64,000 bases of DNA. Source: Halomonas organivorans (lineage in GTDB: Bacteria > Pseudomonadota > Gammaproteobacteria > Pseudomonadales > Halomonadaceae). Shown here piece by piece: positions 27,087-34,338 of the stretch. Under the pieces are notes generated by a model that ran no database searches, was not told the DNA's origin, and saw nothing but the letters and a program-made list of their open reading frames with translations. The stretch's first letter is position 1, and every line of letters starts with the position of its first letter. A program made the position numbers and the translations under genes. The stretch spans positions 124,001 to 188,000 of the forward strand of contig NZ_JACHXM010000004.1 of assembly GCF_014192055.1 (NCBI RefSeq). The letters run 5' to 3'.

Positions 27087-27857
27087 ATGGCGTCCACGAA
27101 TCCGGCAGCAGCCCTCGCCGACGACCCGATGATCGAGGTCGAGGGGCTCAACAAATGGTACGGCGACTTCCACGTCCTGCGCGACATCGATCTGACGGTG
27201 GCAAAGGGCGAGCGCATCGTCATCTGCGGCCCCTCGGGGTCGGGCAAGTCGACCCTGATTCGCTGTCTCAACCACCTGGAGGAGCATCAGCAGGGTCGCA
27301 TCGTCGTCGACGGCGTGACCATGACCCAGGACGTGAAGCGCATCGAGCAGATCCGCCGCAACGTTGGCATGGTCTTCCAGCACTTCAACCTGTTTCCGCA
27401 CCTCTCGGTGCTCGACAACTGCTGCATCTCCCAGACCTGGGTGCAGAAGAAGCCGCGCGCCGAGGCCGAGAAGACCGCCATGGAATTCCTCGAGCGGGTG
27501 CGGATCGCCGACCAGGCGCGCAAGTACCCGGGGCAGCTTTCCGGCGGTCAGCAGCAGCGCGTGGCGATCGCCAGGGCGCTGTGCATGCGCCCGGAGGTGA
27601 TGCTGTTCGACGAGCCGACCTCGGCGCTGGATCCGGAGATGATCAAGGAGGTGCTCGACGTCATGGTCGAGCTGGCCCGGGATGGCATGACCATGCTCTG
27701 CGTGACCCACGAGATGGGCTTCGCCAAGACCGTGGCGGATCGCGTCATCTTCATGGACCAGGGGCAGATCATCGAGCAGGCCCCGCCGGAGACTTTCTTC
27801 AACCACCCGGAGTCGGACCGAACGAAGCTGTTCTTGAGCCAGATCCTCGGCCACTGA
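27087..27857 (+). CDS. aapP: Amino-acid ABC transporter ATPase AapP
   Basis: ATP-binding subunit of the importer, 256 aa. Walker [10 protein letters not shown] at 48-56, Q-loop in [11 protein letters not shown], signature [15 protein letters not shown], Walker [13 protein letters not shown] and the switch histidine in [11 protein letters not shown] ribosome site (GAGGAAA) precedes ATG 27087. It ends the operon; a strong hairpin follows. Confidence 0.95.
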   Translation: MASTNPAAALADDPMIEVEGLNKWYGDFHVLRDIDLTVAKGERIVICGPSGSGKSTLIRCLNHLEEHQQGRIVVDGVTMTQDVKRIEQIRRNVGMVFQHFNLFPHLSVLDNCCISQTWVQKKPRAEAEKTAMEFLERVRIADQARKYPGQLSGGQQQRVAIARALCMRPEVMLFDEPTSALDPEMIKEVLDVMVELARDGMTMLCVTHEMGFAKTVADRVIFMDQGQIIEQAPPETFFNHPESDRTKLFLSQILGH

Positions 27858-27920
27858 TTAGACCGCACTTGGAAGTGGTTACGCTCGCCGACGTTCAATG
27901 CGCGTTCGGCCCCCAGCGAA

Positions 27921-27960
27921 AACGGCCCGGACGCCAAGGCGTCCGGGCCGTTTCTGTTTT
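27921..27960. terminator. Bidirectional terminator between aapP and hmp
   Basis: AACGGCCCGGACGCC (27921-27935) and GGCGTCCGGGCCGTT (27938-27952) form a 15-bp stem, followed by TTTCTGTTTT on the plus strand and preceded by an A-run (CGAAAA) that serves the minus strand. It lies between converging genes. Confidence 0.9.
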
Positions 27961-27969
27961 CGGGAGCGA

Positions 27970-29139
27970 TCAGGCGGCGTCGAGGGGGCGCGCCGGGCCG
28001 AAGTGCTCGTAGTGGCGACGCTCGTCCGGCACGCCCAGCATGCTCAGCGCCCGGTCGACCGCGGTCATGAAGCCCTGGGGGCCGACGAAGTAGCAGCGCG
28101 CGCCCTCGGGCAGGTAGCGGGCGAGCAGGTCGCGATCCACGCGGCCGGTATGTTCTGCCGCATTGCCGCGCTCGTGGATGGCCACCGAGGTCAGTCGCTC
28201 GGGATGCTCGGCGGCCAAGGTCTCGAGTTCGTCGGCGAAGGCGTGGTGTTCGGCGTCCAGGGCGGCGTGCAGGTAGACCACCTTGCGACCCTGGGCCAGG
28301 GCCTGGCGCGCGATCGGCAGCATGGGGGTCTGGCCGACGCCACCGCTGGCCAGCAGCAGGGGTTCGTCGCCCTCCACCAGGGTCAGCTCGCCGGCGGGAG
28401 GCAGCAGCGCCAGGGTGTCGCCCACGGCCATGGCATCGTGGAGGTGGCGGCTGGCCGTGCCGTCGGCCTCGCGCTTGACCGAGATGCGATAGCTCCGGCC
28501 GTTGGGCATCGCCGAGAGACTGTAGTGGCGATGGACCGGCGCGCCGTCGATCAGCAGACGTACCCCGATGTACTGGCCTGGTGCGTGATCGGCCACCGGG
28601 CCGCCATCGGTGGGCTCCAGCACGAAGGAGCGAATCACCGCGCTCTCCTGGCGAATGTCGGCGATGCGGAACTCGCGGGGGCCGCGCCAGCCTCCGGGCT
28701 GGTGCTCGAAGGTGCGATAGCGCTGCGCTTCCAGCTCGATCAGCAGGCCGGCCAGCTCCCCGTAAAGTGCGCCCCAGGCGTCGGCGATCTCCGGCGTCAC
28801 GGCATCGCCCAACACCTCGCCGATGGCGGCCATCAGGCACTCGCCGACGATGGGGTACTGGTCGGGCTGGATATTCAGGGATACGTGCTTGCTGACCACC
28901 GTGGCCAGGGTCTCGCGCACCCGCTCGGGGTCCTGGCGCAGTTGGACATAGGCGAGTACGGCGGCGGCGAGCACCCGTGGCTGCCCCCCGTCGGCCTGGT
29001 GGGCCTGGTTGAACAGCGGCTTGACCTCGGGGTAACGGTCGAACATCAGCGGATAGAAACGCTGGGTGATGGCGTCGAGATGCTCGGCGACCACGGGGGC
29101 GGTGGCGGCAATCAGGCTTTCCTGGGCTTGGGTCAGCAT
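27970..29139 (-). CDS. hmp: Hmp, flavohemoglobin / NO dioxygenase
   Basis: Converts NO to nitrate using O2, heme, FAD and NADH. The globin domain (1-140) has B10 Tyr29, E7 Gln53 and proximal His85 (SKHVSLNI). The reductase has the FAD motif RHYSLSAMP and NAD-binding GGVGQTPMLPI, and ends in HYEHFGPARPL. Length of 389 aa is normal. A clear NsrR operator lies 38 bases upstream of the start, so it should be derepressed by NO. It is divergent from a second, single-domain globin gene. Confidence 0.96.
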   Translation of the reverse strand: MLTQAQESLIAATAPVVAEHLDAITQRFYPLMFDRYPEVKPLFNQAHQADGGQPRVLAAAVLAYVQLRQDPERVRETLATVVSKHVSLNIQPDQYPIVGECLMAAIGEVLGDAVTPEIADAWGALYGELAGLLIELEAQRYRTFEHQPGGWRGPREFRIADIRQESAVIRSFVLEPTDGGPVADHAPGQYIGVRLLIDGAPVHRHYSLSAMPNGRSYRISVKREADGTASRHLHDAMAVGDTLALLPPAGELTLVEGDEPLLLASGGVGQTPMLPIARQALAQGRKVVYLHAALDAEHHAFADELETLAAEHPERLTSVAIHERGNAAEHTGRVDRDLLARYLPEGARCYFVGPQGFMTAVDRALSMLGVPDERRHYEHFGPARPLDAA

Positions 29140-29176
29140 GGGGCGACTCCTGGGTGAGGATGGGCGGCGTCTCTTA

Positions 29177-29200
29177 AAGATGCATAAAAATTACATCTAT
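29177..29200. promoter_or_regulatory. NsrR operator upstream of hmp
   Basis: The 24-bp AT-rich imperfect palindrome starts AAGATGCAT and ends TTACATCTAT, close to the NsrR consensus of two AAGATGCATTT half-sites. It stands out against the GC-rich background and lies between hmp and the divergent globin gene; nsrR itself is encoded at 16969-17439. Confidence 0.75.
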
Positions 29201-29255
29201 TGTTGTGTCACCGCTACCCGTCGAGATGGTCAAGATTGTCGCAGGTGGCCGCGGC

Positions 29256-29269
29256 TTGATCTGCATCAA
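29256..29269 (+). promoter_or_regulatory. FNR/ANR box between hmp and the globin gene
   Basis: TTGATCTGCATCAA is a perfect TTGAT-N4-ATCAA site, about 88 bases before the globin start and 117 before hmp. It suggests oxygen-dependent control of one or both genes. Confidence 0.75.
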
Positions 29270-29356
29270 GACCGGAGGCCCTCGCGATCCGGCCGCGCGC
29301 CTGGAACGGACCCGGCGAGCTAGCCTTGAAGGAGAGGTGCGGCGGGGAGAGATGTC

Positions 29357-29824
29357 ATGGACATCGTCAAGGTCTTCGATGCGAGCTACGCGCGAGCCCT
29401 GGCGCGCCGGGTCCGCGGGCGCGAGTTCTTCGACGCCTTCTATGAGCGCTTCCTGGCGGCATCGCCCGAGGTGGCCGAGAAGTTTCAGGGCATCGACATG
29501 TCGCGTCAGCAGGCCATGCTGAAGAAGTCGTTCTATCAGCTGCTGACCCTCTACGCTGCCAGCCATGACAGCGACTACCTGGGGCGGGTGGCGGTGCTCC
29601 ACGGCCGTCATCACCGCGATATTCGACCGGCGCTCTATGACCAATGGCTGGAGGCCATGATCGCGACGCTTCGGGAGTACGATCCGCAGTGCCGAGACGA
29701 GGTCGAGCTGGCCTGGCGGCTGGTGATGACGCCAGGGATCGTCTACATGAAGTTTCACTATGACCGGACGTCGGCGGTCGGCCAGGGAGGGGACGCGTCA
29801 TCAGGCGATGCGAGCGAGGGTTAA
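29357..29824 (+). CDS. Single-domain globin
   Basis: 155-aa globin-like heme protein with no reductase or output domain. The fold is suggested by the helical pattern (FFDAFYERFLAASPEVAEKF) and the F-helix region LHGRHHRDIRPALYDQW, where H82, H85 or H86 could be the proximal ligand. The C-terminus (GQGGDASSGDASEG) is a disordered tail. It lies divergent from hmp behind an NsrR site and a perfect FNR box and upstream of nnrS, so a role in NO or low-oxygen physiology is likely. Exact function unknown. Confidence 0.8.
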   Translation: MDIVKVFDASYARALARRVRGREFFDAFYERFLAASPEVAEKFQGIDMSRQQAMLKKSFYQLLTLYAASHDSDYLGRVAVLHGRHHRDIRPALYDQWLEAMIATLREYDPQCRDEVELAWRLVMTPGIVYMKFHYDRTSAVGQGGDASSGDASEG

Positions 29825-29919
29825 AGAAGTATTCTTGATATTGGTCATGGTTCCGGGATTTCGGCCTGTCGCAAAATGCCGCTACCCAAGTCCCCTGTCC
29901 CAAGGCTGAATAGCGCATC

Positions 29920-31116
29920 ATGCTGGTTTCCTCGCTTTCCCTGGCCCGCCTGCCCGTGGCGCGGCTGGCCTTTCGTCCCTTCTTCCTGCTGGCCGCCCTG
30001 TTCGGTATCGCCTCCATGATGGCGTGGCTGAGCTTCTGGCGCGGCGAAACGCTGCTACATCCATGGGGAGGCATGCTGTGGTGGCATCAGCACGAGATGC
30101 TGTTCGGCTTCGCCGCCGCCGTGATCGCAGGTTTCCTGCTGACCGCGGTGCAGAACTGGACCGGCCGTCGCAGCTTGAGCGGCCTGCCCCTGCTGGGCCT
30201 GGTGGCGCTCTGGGGCGTCGCCCGATGGCTGATGGCCTTTCCCGTCGGACTGACTCCCTGGGGAGCGATGCTGGTCGATGCGGGCTTTCTGATCGCAGTG
30301 AGCGCCATACTGGCCTGGCTGGTCATCGCTGCCCGGCGCTGGCGCAACCTGATCTTCTTGCCGCTGCTTGGCCTGCTGGTGCTGGCCAACCTGGCCATGC
30401 ACCTGGGGGCGTGGAAGGGGAGCGGCGAGCTGGTGCGGTCGGGCGCGCACATGGCGGTGCTGTCGATCACGGCCATCATGGTGGTGCTCGGGGGGCGGGT
30501 GATCCCGATGTTCACCGCCCATCGCCGGAAACGCCCCCGGAGCGTTCCCTGTCGCTGGCTCGAGGGGCTGACGCTGGCGAGCATGGCGGCGGTGCTGTTC
30601 GTTCAGCTGGCCGCCCTGCTGGGTGCCGATACGCCCAGCGGTGTGGCGGCGGGTCTGCTCGGGGCGACGGCGCTGGCCAATGCCGTGCGCCTGGCGCGAT
30701 GGAACGGCAGGAATGCCTGGGGAGAGCCCCTGCTGTGGGGGCTTCATGTCAGCTATGCCGCCATTCCTCTGGGACTGGGCATGTGGGCGCTGGCGGAACT
30801 CGGTGCCTTTCGGGTCGAGCTGGCCGTGCATGCGCTGACCATCGGCGCCATGGGAACCATGATGCTGGCGATGATGGCGCGGGTCTCGCTGGGGCACACC
30901 GGGCGGCCCATCGAGACGTTGCCGGGCATCGGCGTGGCCCTGGGCATGCTGATCGTCGCCGCCCTGCTGCGTGCACCGATGCTGGCGCTCTTTCCGGGCA
31001 TCTCCCGGGAGGCCTACAGCCTGGCCATCGTCCTGTGGTGCCTGGCCTATGTGATCTTCCTGCTGCATTACGCGGTCCCCCTGACCACGGCGCGCATCGA
31101 CGGCAAGGAGGGGTAG
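29920..31116 (+). CDS. nnrS: NnrS-family heme/NO-stress membrane protein
   Basis: 398-aa membrane protein with about 12 hydrophobic segments. Family hallmarks are the N-terminal RLAFRPFFLLAALFG, WHQHEMLFGFAAAVIAGFLLTAVQNWTG and GGRVIPMFT. NnrS proteins protect against NO and are usually controlled by NO-responsive regulators. Upstream, AAGAAGTATTCTT (29824-29836) is an inverted repeat that could be a weak NsrR half-site. It follows the globin gene on the same strand by 95 bases. Confidence 0.92.
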   Translation: MLVSSLSLARLPVARLAFRPFFLLAALFGIASMMAWLSFWRGETLLHPWGGMLWWHQHEMLFGFAAAVIAGFLLTAVQNWTGRRSLSGLPLLGLVALWGVARWLMAFPVGLTPWGAMLVDAGFLIAVSAILAWLVIAARRWRNLIFLPLLGLLVLANLAMHLGAWKGSGELVRSGAHMAVLSITAIMVVLGGRVIPMFTAHRRKRPRSVPCRWLEGLTLASMAAVLFVQLAALLGADTPSGVAAGLLGATALANAVRLARWNGRNAWGEPLLWGLHVSYAAIPLGLGMWALAELGAFRVELAVHALTIGAMGTMMLAMMARVSLGHTGRPIETLPGIGVALGMLIVAALLRAPMLALFPGISREAYSLAIVLWCLAYVIFLLHYAVPLTTARIDGKEG

Positions 31117-31189
31117 CCGTGGTCCTGGCTGGCCCTCGACGACGCTTCCTATACTGAAGTTCGTCATTCGCCTTCAGGGAGATTTCCGC

Positions 31190-31513
31190 ATGTCCCGACA
31201 AGAACTTCCCGCCGGTGCCGGTCAGCTTGCCGAAGGGCATCCGGAGGTATGGCGCGCCTTCGCGGCGCTGGGCAAGGCCTGTGCCGAGGCCGGCCCCCTG
31301 GACGCTCGCACCCGGCGCCTGGTCAAGCTCGCCCTGGCGGTGGGTGCCGGCTCCGAGGGCGCCGTGCACTCCCATGTCCGGCGCGCGCTGGCCGAGGGCG
31401 AGTCGCCGGCGGCGCTGGAGCAGGTGGCATTGCTGGGCGTTCCCACCCTGGGCTTGCCGGCCAGCGTCGCGGCCCTGACCTGGATCGGCGACATCACCGA
31501 CGACGAGGATTGA
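31190..31513 (+). CDS. AhpD/carboxymuconolactone-decarboxylase-like protein lacking the CxxC motif
   Basis: 107-aa protein of the CMD/AhpD fold (ARTRRLVKLALAVGAGSEGAVHSHVRRALAEG-type core). Redox-active members carry ExxCxxCxxxH at this point; here the equivalent is EGAVHSHVRRA, with histidines retained but both cysteines missing. It therefore cannot act as an AhpD-type disulfide reductase and may bind a ligand or metal. It has a good ribosome site (GGGAGA) and sits 73 bases after nnrS, possibly co-transcribed. Confidence 0.8.
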   Translation: MSRQELPAGAGQLAEGHPEVWRAFAALGKACAEAGPLDARTRRLVKLALAVGAGSEGAVHSHVRRALAEGESPAALEQVALLGVPTLGLPASVAALTWIGDITDDED

Positions 31514-31552
31514 GGGACCGCCCCGCATCGCCCGTCTGGCAGCGTCGGTGTG

Positions 31553-32197
31553 CTACGTGCCCACACCCGCCTGCACGGCCCACACCGCTGCCTCGACCCG
31601 CGAGCGCAGCCCGAGCTTCTTGAGCAGGTTCTTGACGTGGACCTTGACCGTGCCCTCGCTGATCGCCAGCTGGCGGGCGATCAGCTTGTTGCTCAGCCCG
31701 CGGGACAGGGCGCGCAGGATCTCGCCCTCGCGAGCGGTCAGCGAGCCCAGCACGTCGTCGCCCGGCGCTGCGCGAGGGCCACTCAGAGCCCTTGCCAGCA
31801 GGTTGGCGAGTTGCGGGCTGATCGTCATGCGCCCCTCGGCGGCCTCCTTGATCGCCGCCAGCAGGTCTTCGGGTTCCATGTCCTTGAGCAGGTAGCCGTC
31901 CGCGCCGGCACGCAGGGCGGCGACCACGTCCTCCTCGGCGTCGGAGACGGTGAGCATGACGATGCGTGCCTCGACGCCTTGCTCACGAAGTGCCCGCAGG
32001 GCTTCCAGGCCATTCCGTCGCGCCATGTTCAGGTCCATCAGGATGAGCGTCGGTGCCAGGCGGGCGGCGGCCTCGATCGCCGCCTCTCCATCGGCTGCCT
32101 CACCAGCGATCACCAGCTCAGGGTCCATCTCCAGCAGTTGACGGACGCCGCGACGGAACAGTGGATGGTCGTCGACGATAAGGATCGCTGTGCTCAT
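31553..32197 (-). CDS. narL: NarL, nitrate/nitrite response regulator
   Basis: 214-aa FixJ/NarL-type regulator: receiver domain with D55 in LILMDLNM, KD at YLLKDMEPEDLL, and a LuxR-type helix-turn-helix (LTAREGEILRALSRGLSNKLIARQLAISEGTVKVHVKN). ATG 32197 follows AGGAGG at ideal spacing and overlaps the end of narX. Targets are probably narK-narGHJI; a NarL-type site lies at 34148-34163. Confidence 0.93.
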   Translation of the reverse strand: MSTAILIVDDHPLFRRGVRQLLEMDPELVIAGEAADGEAAIEAAARLAPTLILMDLNMARRNGLEALRALREQGVEARIVMLTVSDAEEDVVAALRAGADGYLLKDMEPEDLLAAIKEAAEGRMTISPQLANLLARALSGPRAAPGDDVLGSLTAREGEILRALSRGLSNKLIARQLAISEGTVKVHVKNLLKKLGLRSRVEAAVWAVQAGVGT

Positions 32198-34032
32198 GGT
32201 GCACCTCCTGGCAGTGGCATGGCCGTCGTCTCCCGGCGGAGCTGGGGCGTGAAGCATAGTCGGACTTCGGTGCCGCCATCGTCGGGCTCGAGCAGGTCGA
32301 GCCGACCATTCAGTCCGGCGGCACGCTCGCGCATGATGATGGTGCCGTAGTGATCGGGCTGGTTCGCCTTTTCGCCTAGCCCGATGCCGTTGTCGCGAAT
32401 GCTGACCGCCACGCGATCCGACTCGTCGGTGGTCAGGGTGACCTCGCAGTGGCTCGCCTCGGCGTGATGGACGACGTTGGACAATGCCTCGCGGACGATC
32501 TGCAGGGTATGCACCTCCTCGTTGGGCGATAGCGGGCAGTGGTCGAGACGGTAGTCGAGGCGAATGGAAAGCTCGCCGCGGCGTACGAATTCGCGCACCG
32601 TTTCTCCGAGGGCGGCTTCCAGCCCTGCTTCGGTCATCTTCAAGCGGAAGGTGCTGAGCAGCTCGCGCAGCTGTCGGTAGGCGGCGTTGAGCCCCTCGCG
32701 CAGTTCGTCGACGATCGCCTCGGTGCTGGGGTCGGCGCCGGTACGGCGTGCCTGGGCCTGCAGGCGGGCGACCTGAATCTTCAAGTAGGAAAGCGACTGG
32801 GCCAGCGAGTCGTGCAGCTCGCGGGCGATCACTGCGCGTTCGTCCATCAGCGCCAGCCGACGCTGCTCAGCGTAGCCCTGGGACAGCGAGATCGAGGTGG
32901 CGATCAAGCCGGCAATGGTCTCCACCAGGTCGCGTTGCCAGCGTTGGGGCGGTGCCTCGGGCGCGTACTGCAGCAGCAGCACGCCATAGTCGCGCCCGGC
33001 CTCGCTTATCGCGACTCGGTATATCCAGGGCGCGATGCCGTCGGGGCTGCCGTCGAGGCAGGGCTTGCAGGCCGGTGCGCGACAGAAATCGGGACAGTCG
33101 TCGGTCTGGGTGGACAGGCGCAGGTAAGCGCGCTCGGCGTCGTCCTGGGCCAGGCACAGGGTGATCGGCCCCAGGCCGGAGACCGCCGCGAGCTGTGTTA
33201 GCACTCTGCGGTAGCTGGCGTCGCCGGGCGGTGCGCCGTTGAGCTGGCGTGCCGCCTGATAGAGCAGGTTGAGCGTCTCGTTGCTGCGTTCGAGCTCGGC
33301 GGTCTTGGCCTCGACGCGCGCCTCGAGCTGGCCGTAGATCTGCGTCAGGCTCTCGTTCATCTGGTTGATGGTGCGCGACAGCAGACCCAGCTCATCGCTG
33401 GCCACATAGCGGGTGCGGCCAGTGAAGTCGCCGCGTCGCGAGCGATCGACCACCTTGAGCAGGTCGCGTAGCGGTGGGATCACGTCGGTGGCCAGCTTGT
33501 ACATGGTCAGGAACACCAGCCCCAGCGTCAGGAACAGGATGACGCCCTGAAACAGTCGCAGCAGCTGGATCCGCGACTCCGCCTCGCGCTGCAGCTGGCC
33601 GACCAGACGGTCGACCTGATCGACGAAGTCCCCGGCCGGCGCGATGGCGCTGGTCGGAGGATTCGCCGCGTCCAGCATCAGCGGGCGCAGCCGGTCGTGC
33701 CACTGCTCGACGACCTTGTGGTACTGGCGAGTCAATGGATGCTGCGGGTCGTCCGGCAGGCGTCCGGTAATCGCTGGCGACGCGAGGCTGCGGTCGAGTT
33801 CGATGACTTGCGCGGTACGGCGCTCGGCGATGGCGGCGGCCTGCAGGCGGGTGACGAGCAGTCGATAGGCCTGCATGCGCAGCGCACCGGCCTGGTTGAT
33901 CGCTGCCGCATCGCCGCTGGCGGTTTCGGCGATGACGATCGAGCCCAGCATGCTGGTCAGCGCCAGCAGCACGATGCCGGCCATCGCCAGGCCGGCTCGG
34001 AAAGACAGGGAACGGGGCATGACATGAGGCAT
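32194..34032 (-). CDS. narX: NarX, nitrate/nitrite sensor kinase
   Basis: 612-aa kinase. Two membrane segments (about 12-35 and 160-182) enclose a periplasmic domain beginning with the P-box-like SGDAAAINQAGALRMQAYRLL, the nitrate-binding signature of NarX/NarQ. Then follow HAMP, a central region with a cysteine cluster (DDCPDFCRAPACKPC) as in NarX, and a HisKA_3 domain with H407 in ELHDSLAQSLSYLK. ATG 34020 is an alternative start. It overlaps narL by four bases and is divergent from narK. Confidence 0.93.
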   Translation of the reverse strand: MPHVMPRSLSFRAGLAMAGIVLLALTSMLGSIVIAETASGDAAAINQAGALRMQAYRLLVTRLQAAAIAERRTAQVIELDRSLASPAITGRLPDDPQHPLTRQYHKVVEQWHDRLRPLMLDAANPPTSAIAPAGDFVDQVDRLVGQLQREAESRIQLLRLFQGVILFLTLGLVFLTMYKLATDVIPPLRDLLKVVDRSRRGDFTGRTRYVASDELGLLSRTINQMNESLTQIYGQLEARVEAKTAELERSNETLNLLYQAARQLNGAPPGDASYRRVLTQLAAVSGLGPITLCLAQDDAERAYLRLSTQTDDCPDFCRAPACKPCLDGSPDGIAPWIYRVAISEAGRDYGVLLLQYAPEAPPQRWQRDLVETIAGLIATSISLSQGYAEQRRLALMDERAVIARELHDSLAQSLSYLKIQVARLQAQARRTGADPSTEAIVDELREGLNAAYRQLRELLSTFRLKMTEAGLEAALGETVREFVRRGELSIRLDYRLDHCPLSPNEEVHTLQIVREALSNVVHHAEASHCEVTLTTDESDRVAVSIRDNGIGLGEKANQPDHYGTIIMRERAAGLNGRLDLLEPDDGGTEVRLCFTPQLRRETTAMPLPGGAP

Positions 34033-34147
34033 GAAAAGACGGTCGCAGCCTACCTCTAATGAATCGCCTTGGCCCCCGTGCGCGGAAAAAGACTCGGGTG
34101 TCTGGGCGAATGCTCATCGAATCAGTGGGTTGTCGAAAACCTTCCTC

Positions 34148-34163
34148 TACCTCGAAAGAGGTA
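34148..34163. promoter_or_regulatory. NarL 7-2-7 site in the narX-narK region
   Basis: TACCTCGAAAGAGGTA is two inverted heptamers separated by AA. The right one reads TACCTCT on the opposite strand, a perfect TACYYMT match; the left has one mismatch. A further single perfect heptamer TACCTCT lies at 34051-34057. This is the expected arrangement for phospho-NarL binding. Confidence 0.72.
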
Positions 34164-34200
34164 GTCATGGCTAGGGTCGGCGATGGCCGCCCGAAGTGCC

Positions 34201-34214
34201 TTGATCCAGGTCAA
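34201..34214 (+). promoter_or_regulatory. FNR/ANR box upstream of narK
   Basis: TTGATCCAGGTCAA matches the FNR consensus at 9 of 10 positions. A -10-like TATAGC at 34232-34237 follows at close to class II activator spacing. Together with the NarL site it predicts anaerobic, nitrate-dependent expression of narK-narGHJI. Confidence 0.72.
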
Positions 34215-34338
34215 CGGCCTGGCCGTCCCGCTATAGCAAGGTCCCCCTTAGCGCTCCTTTCGAGATGCCCGAGCCTTCTACTCGCCGGGTGATGAAAGGC
34301 GTTCCTGGAAGTCTTTTACCGAGCCAGGGGGAACCGCC

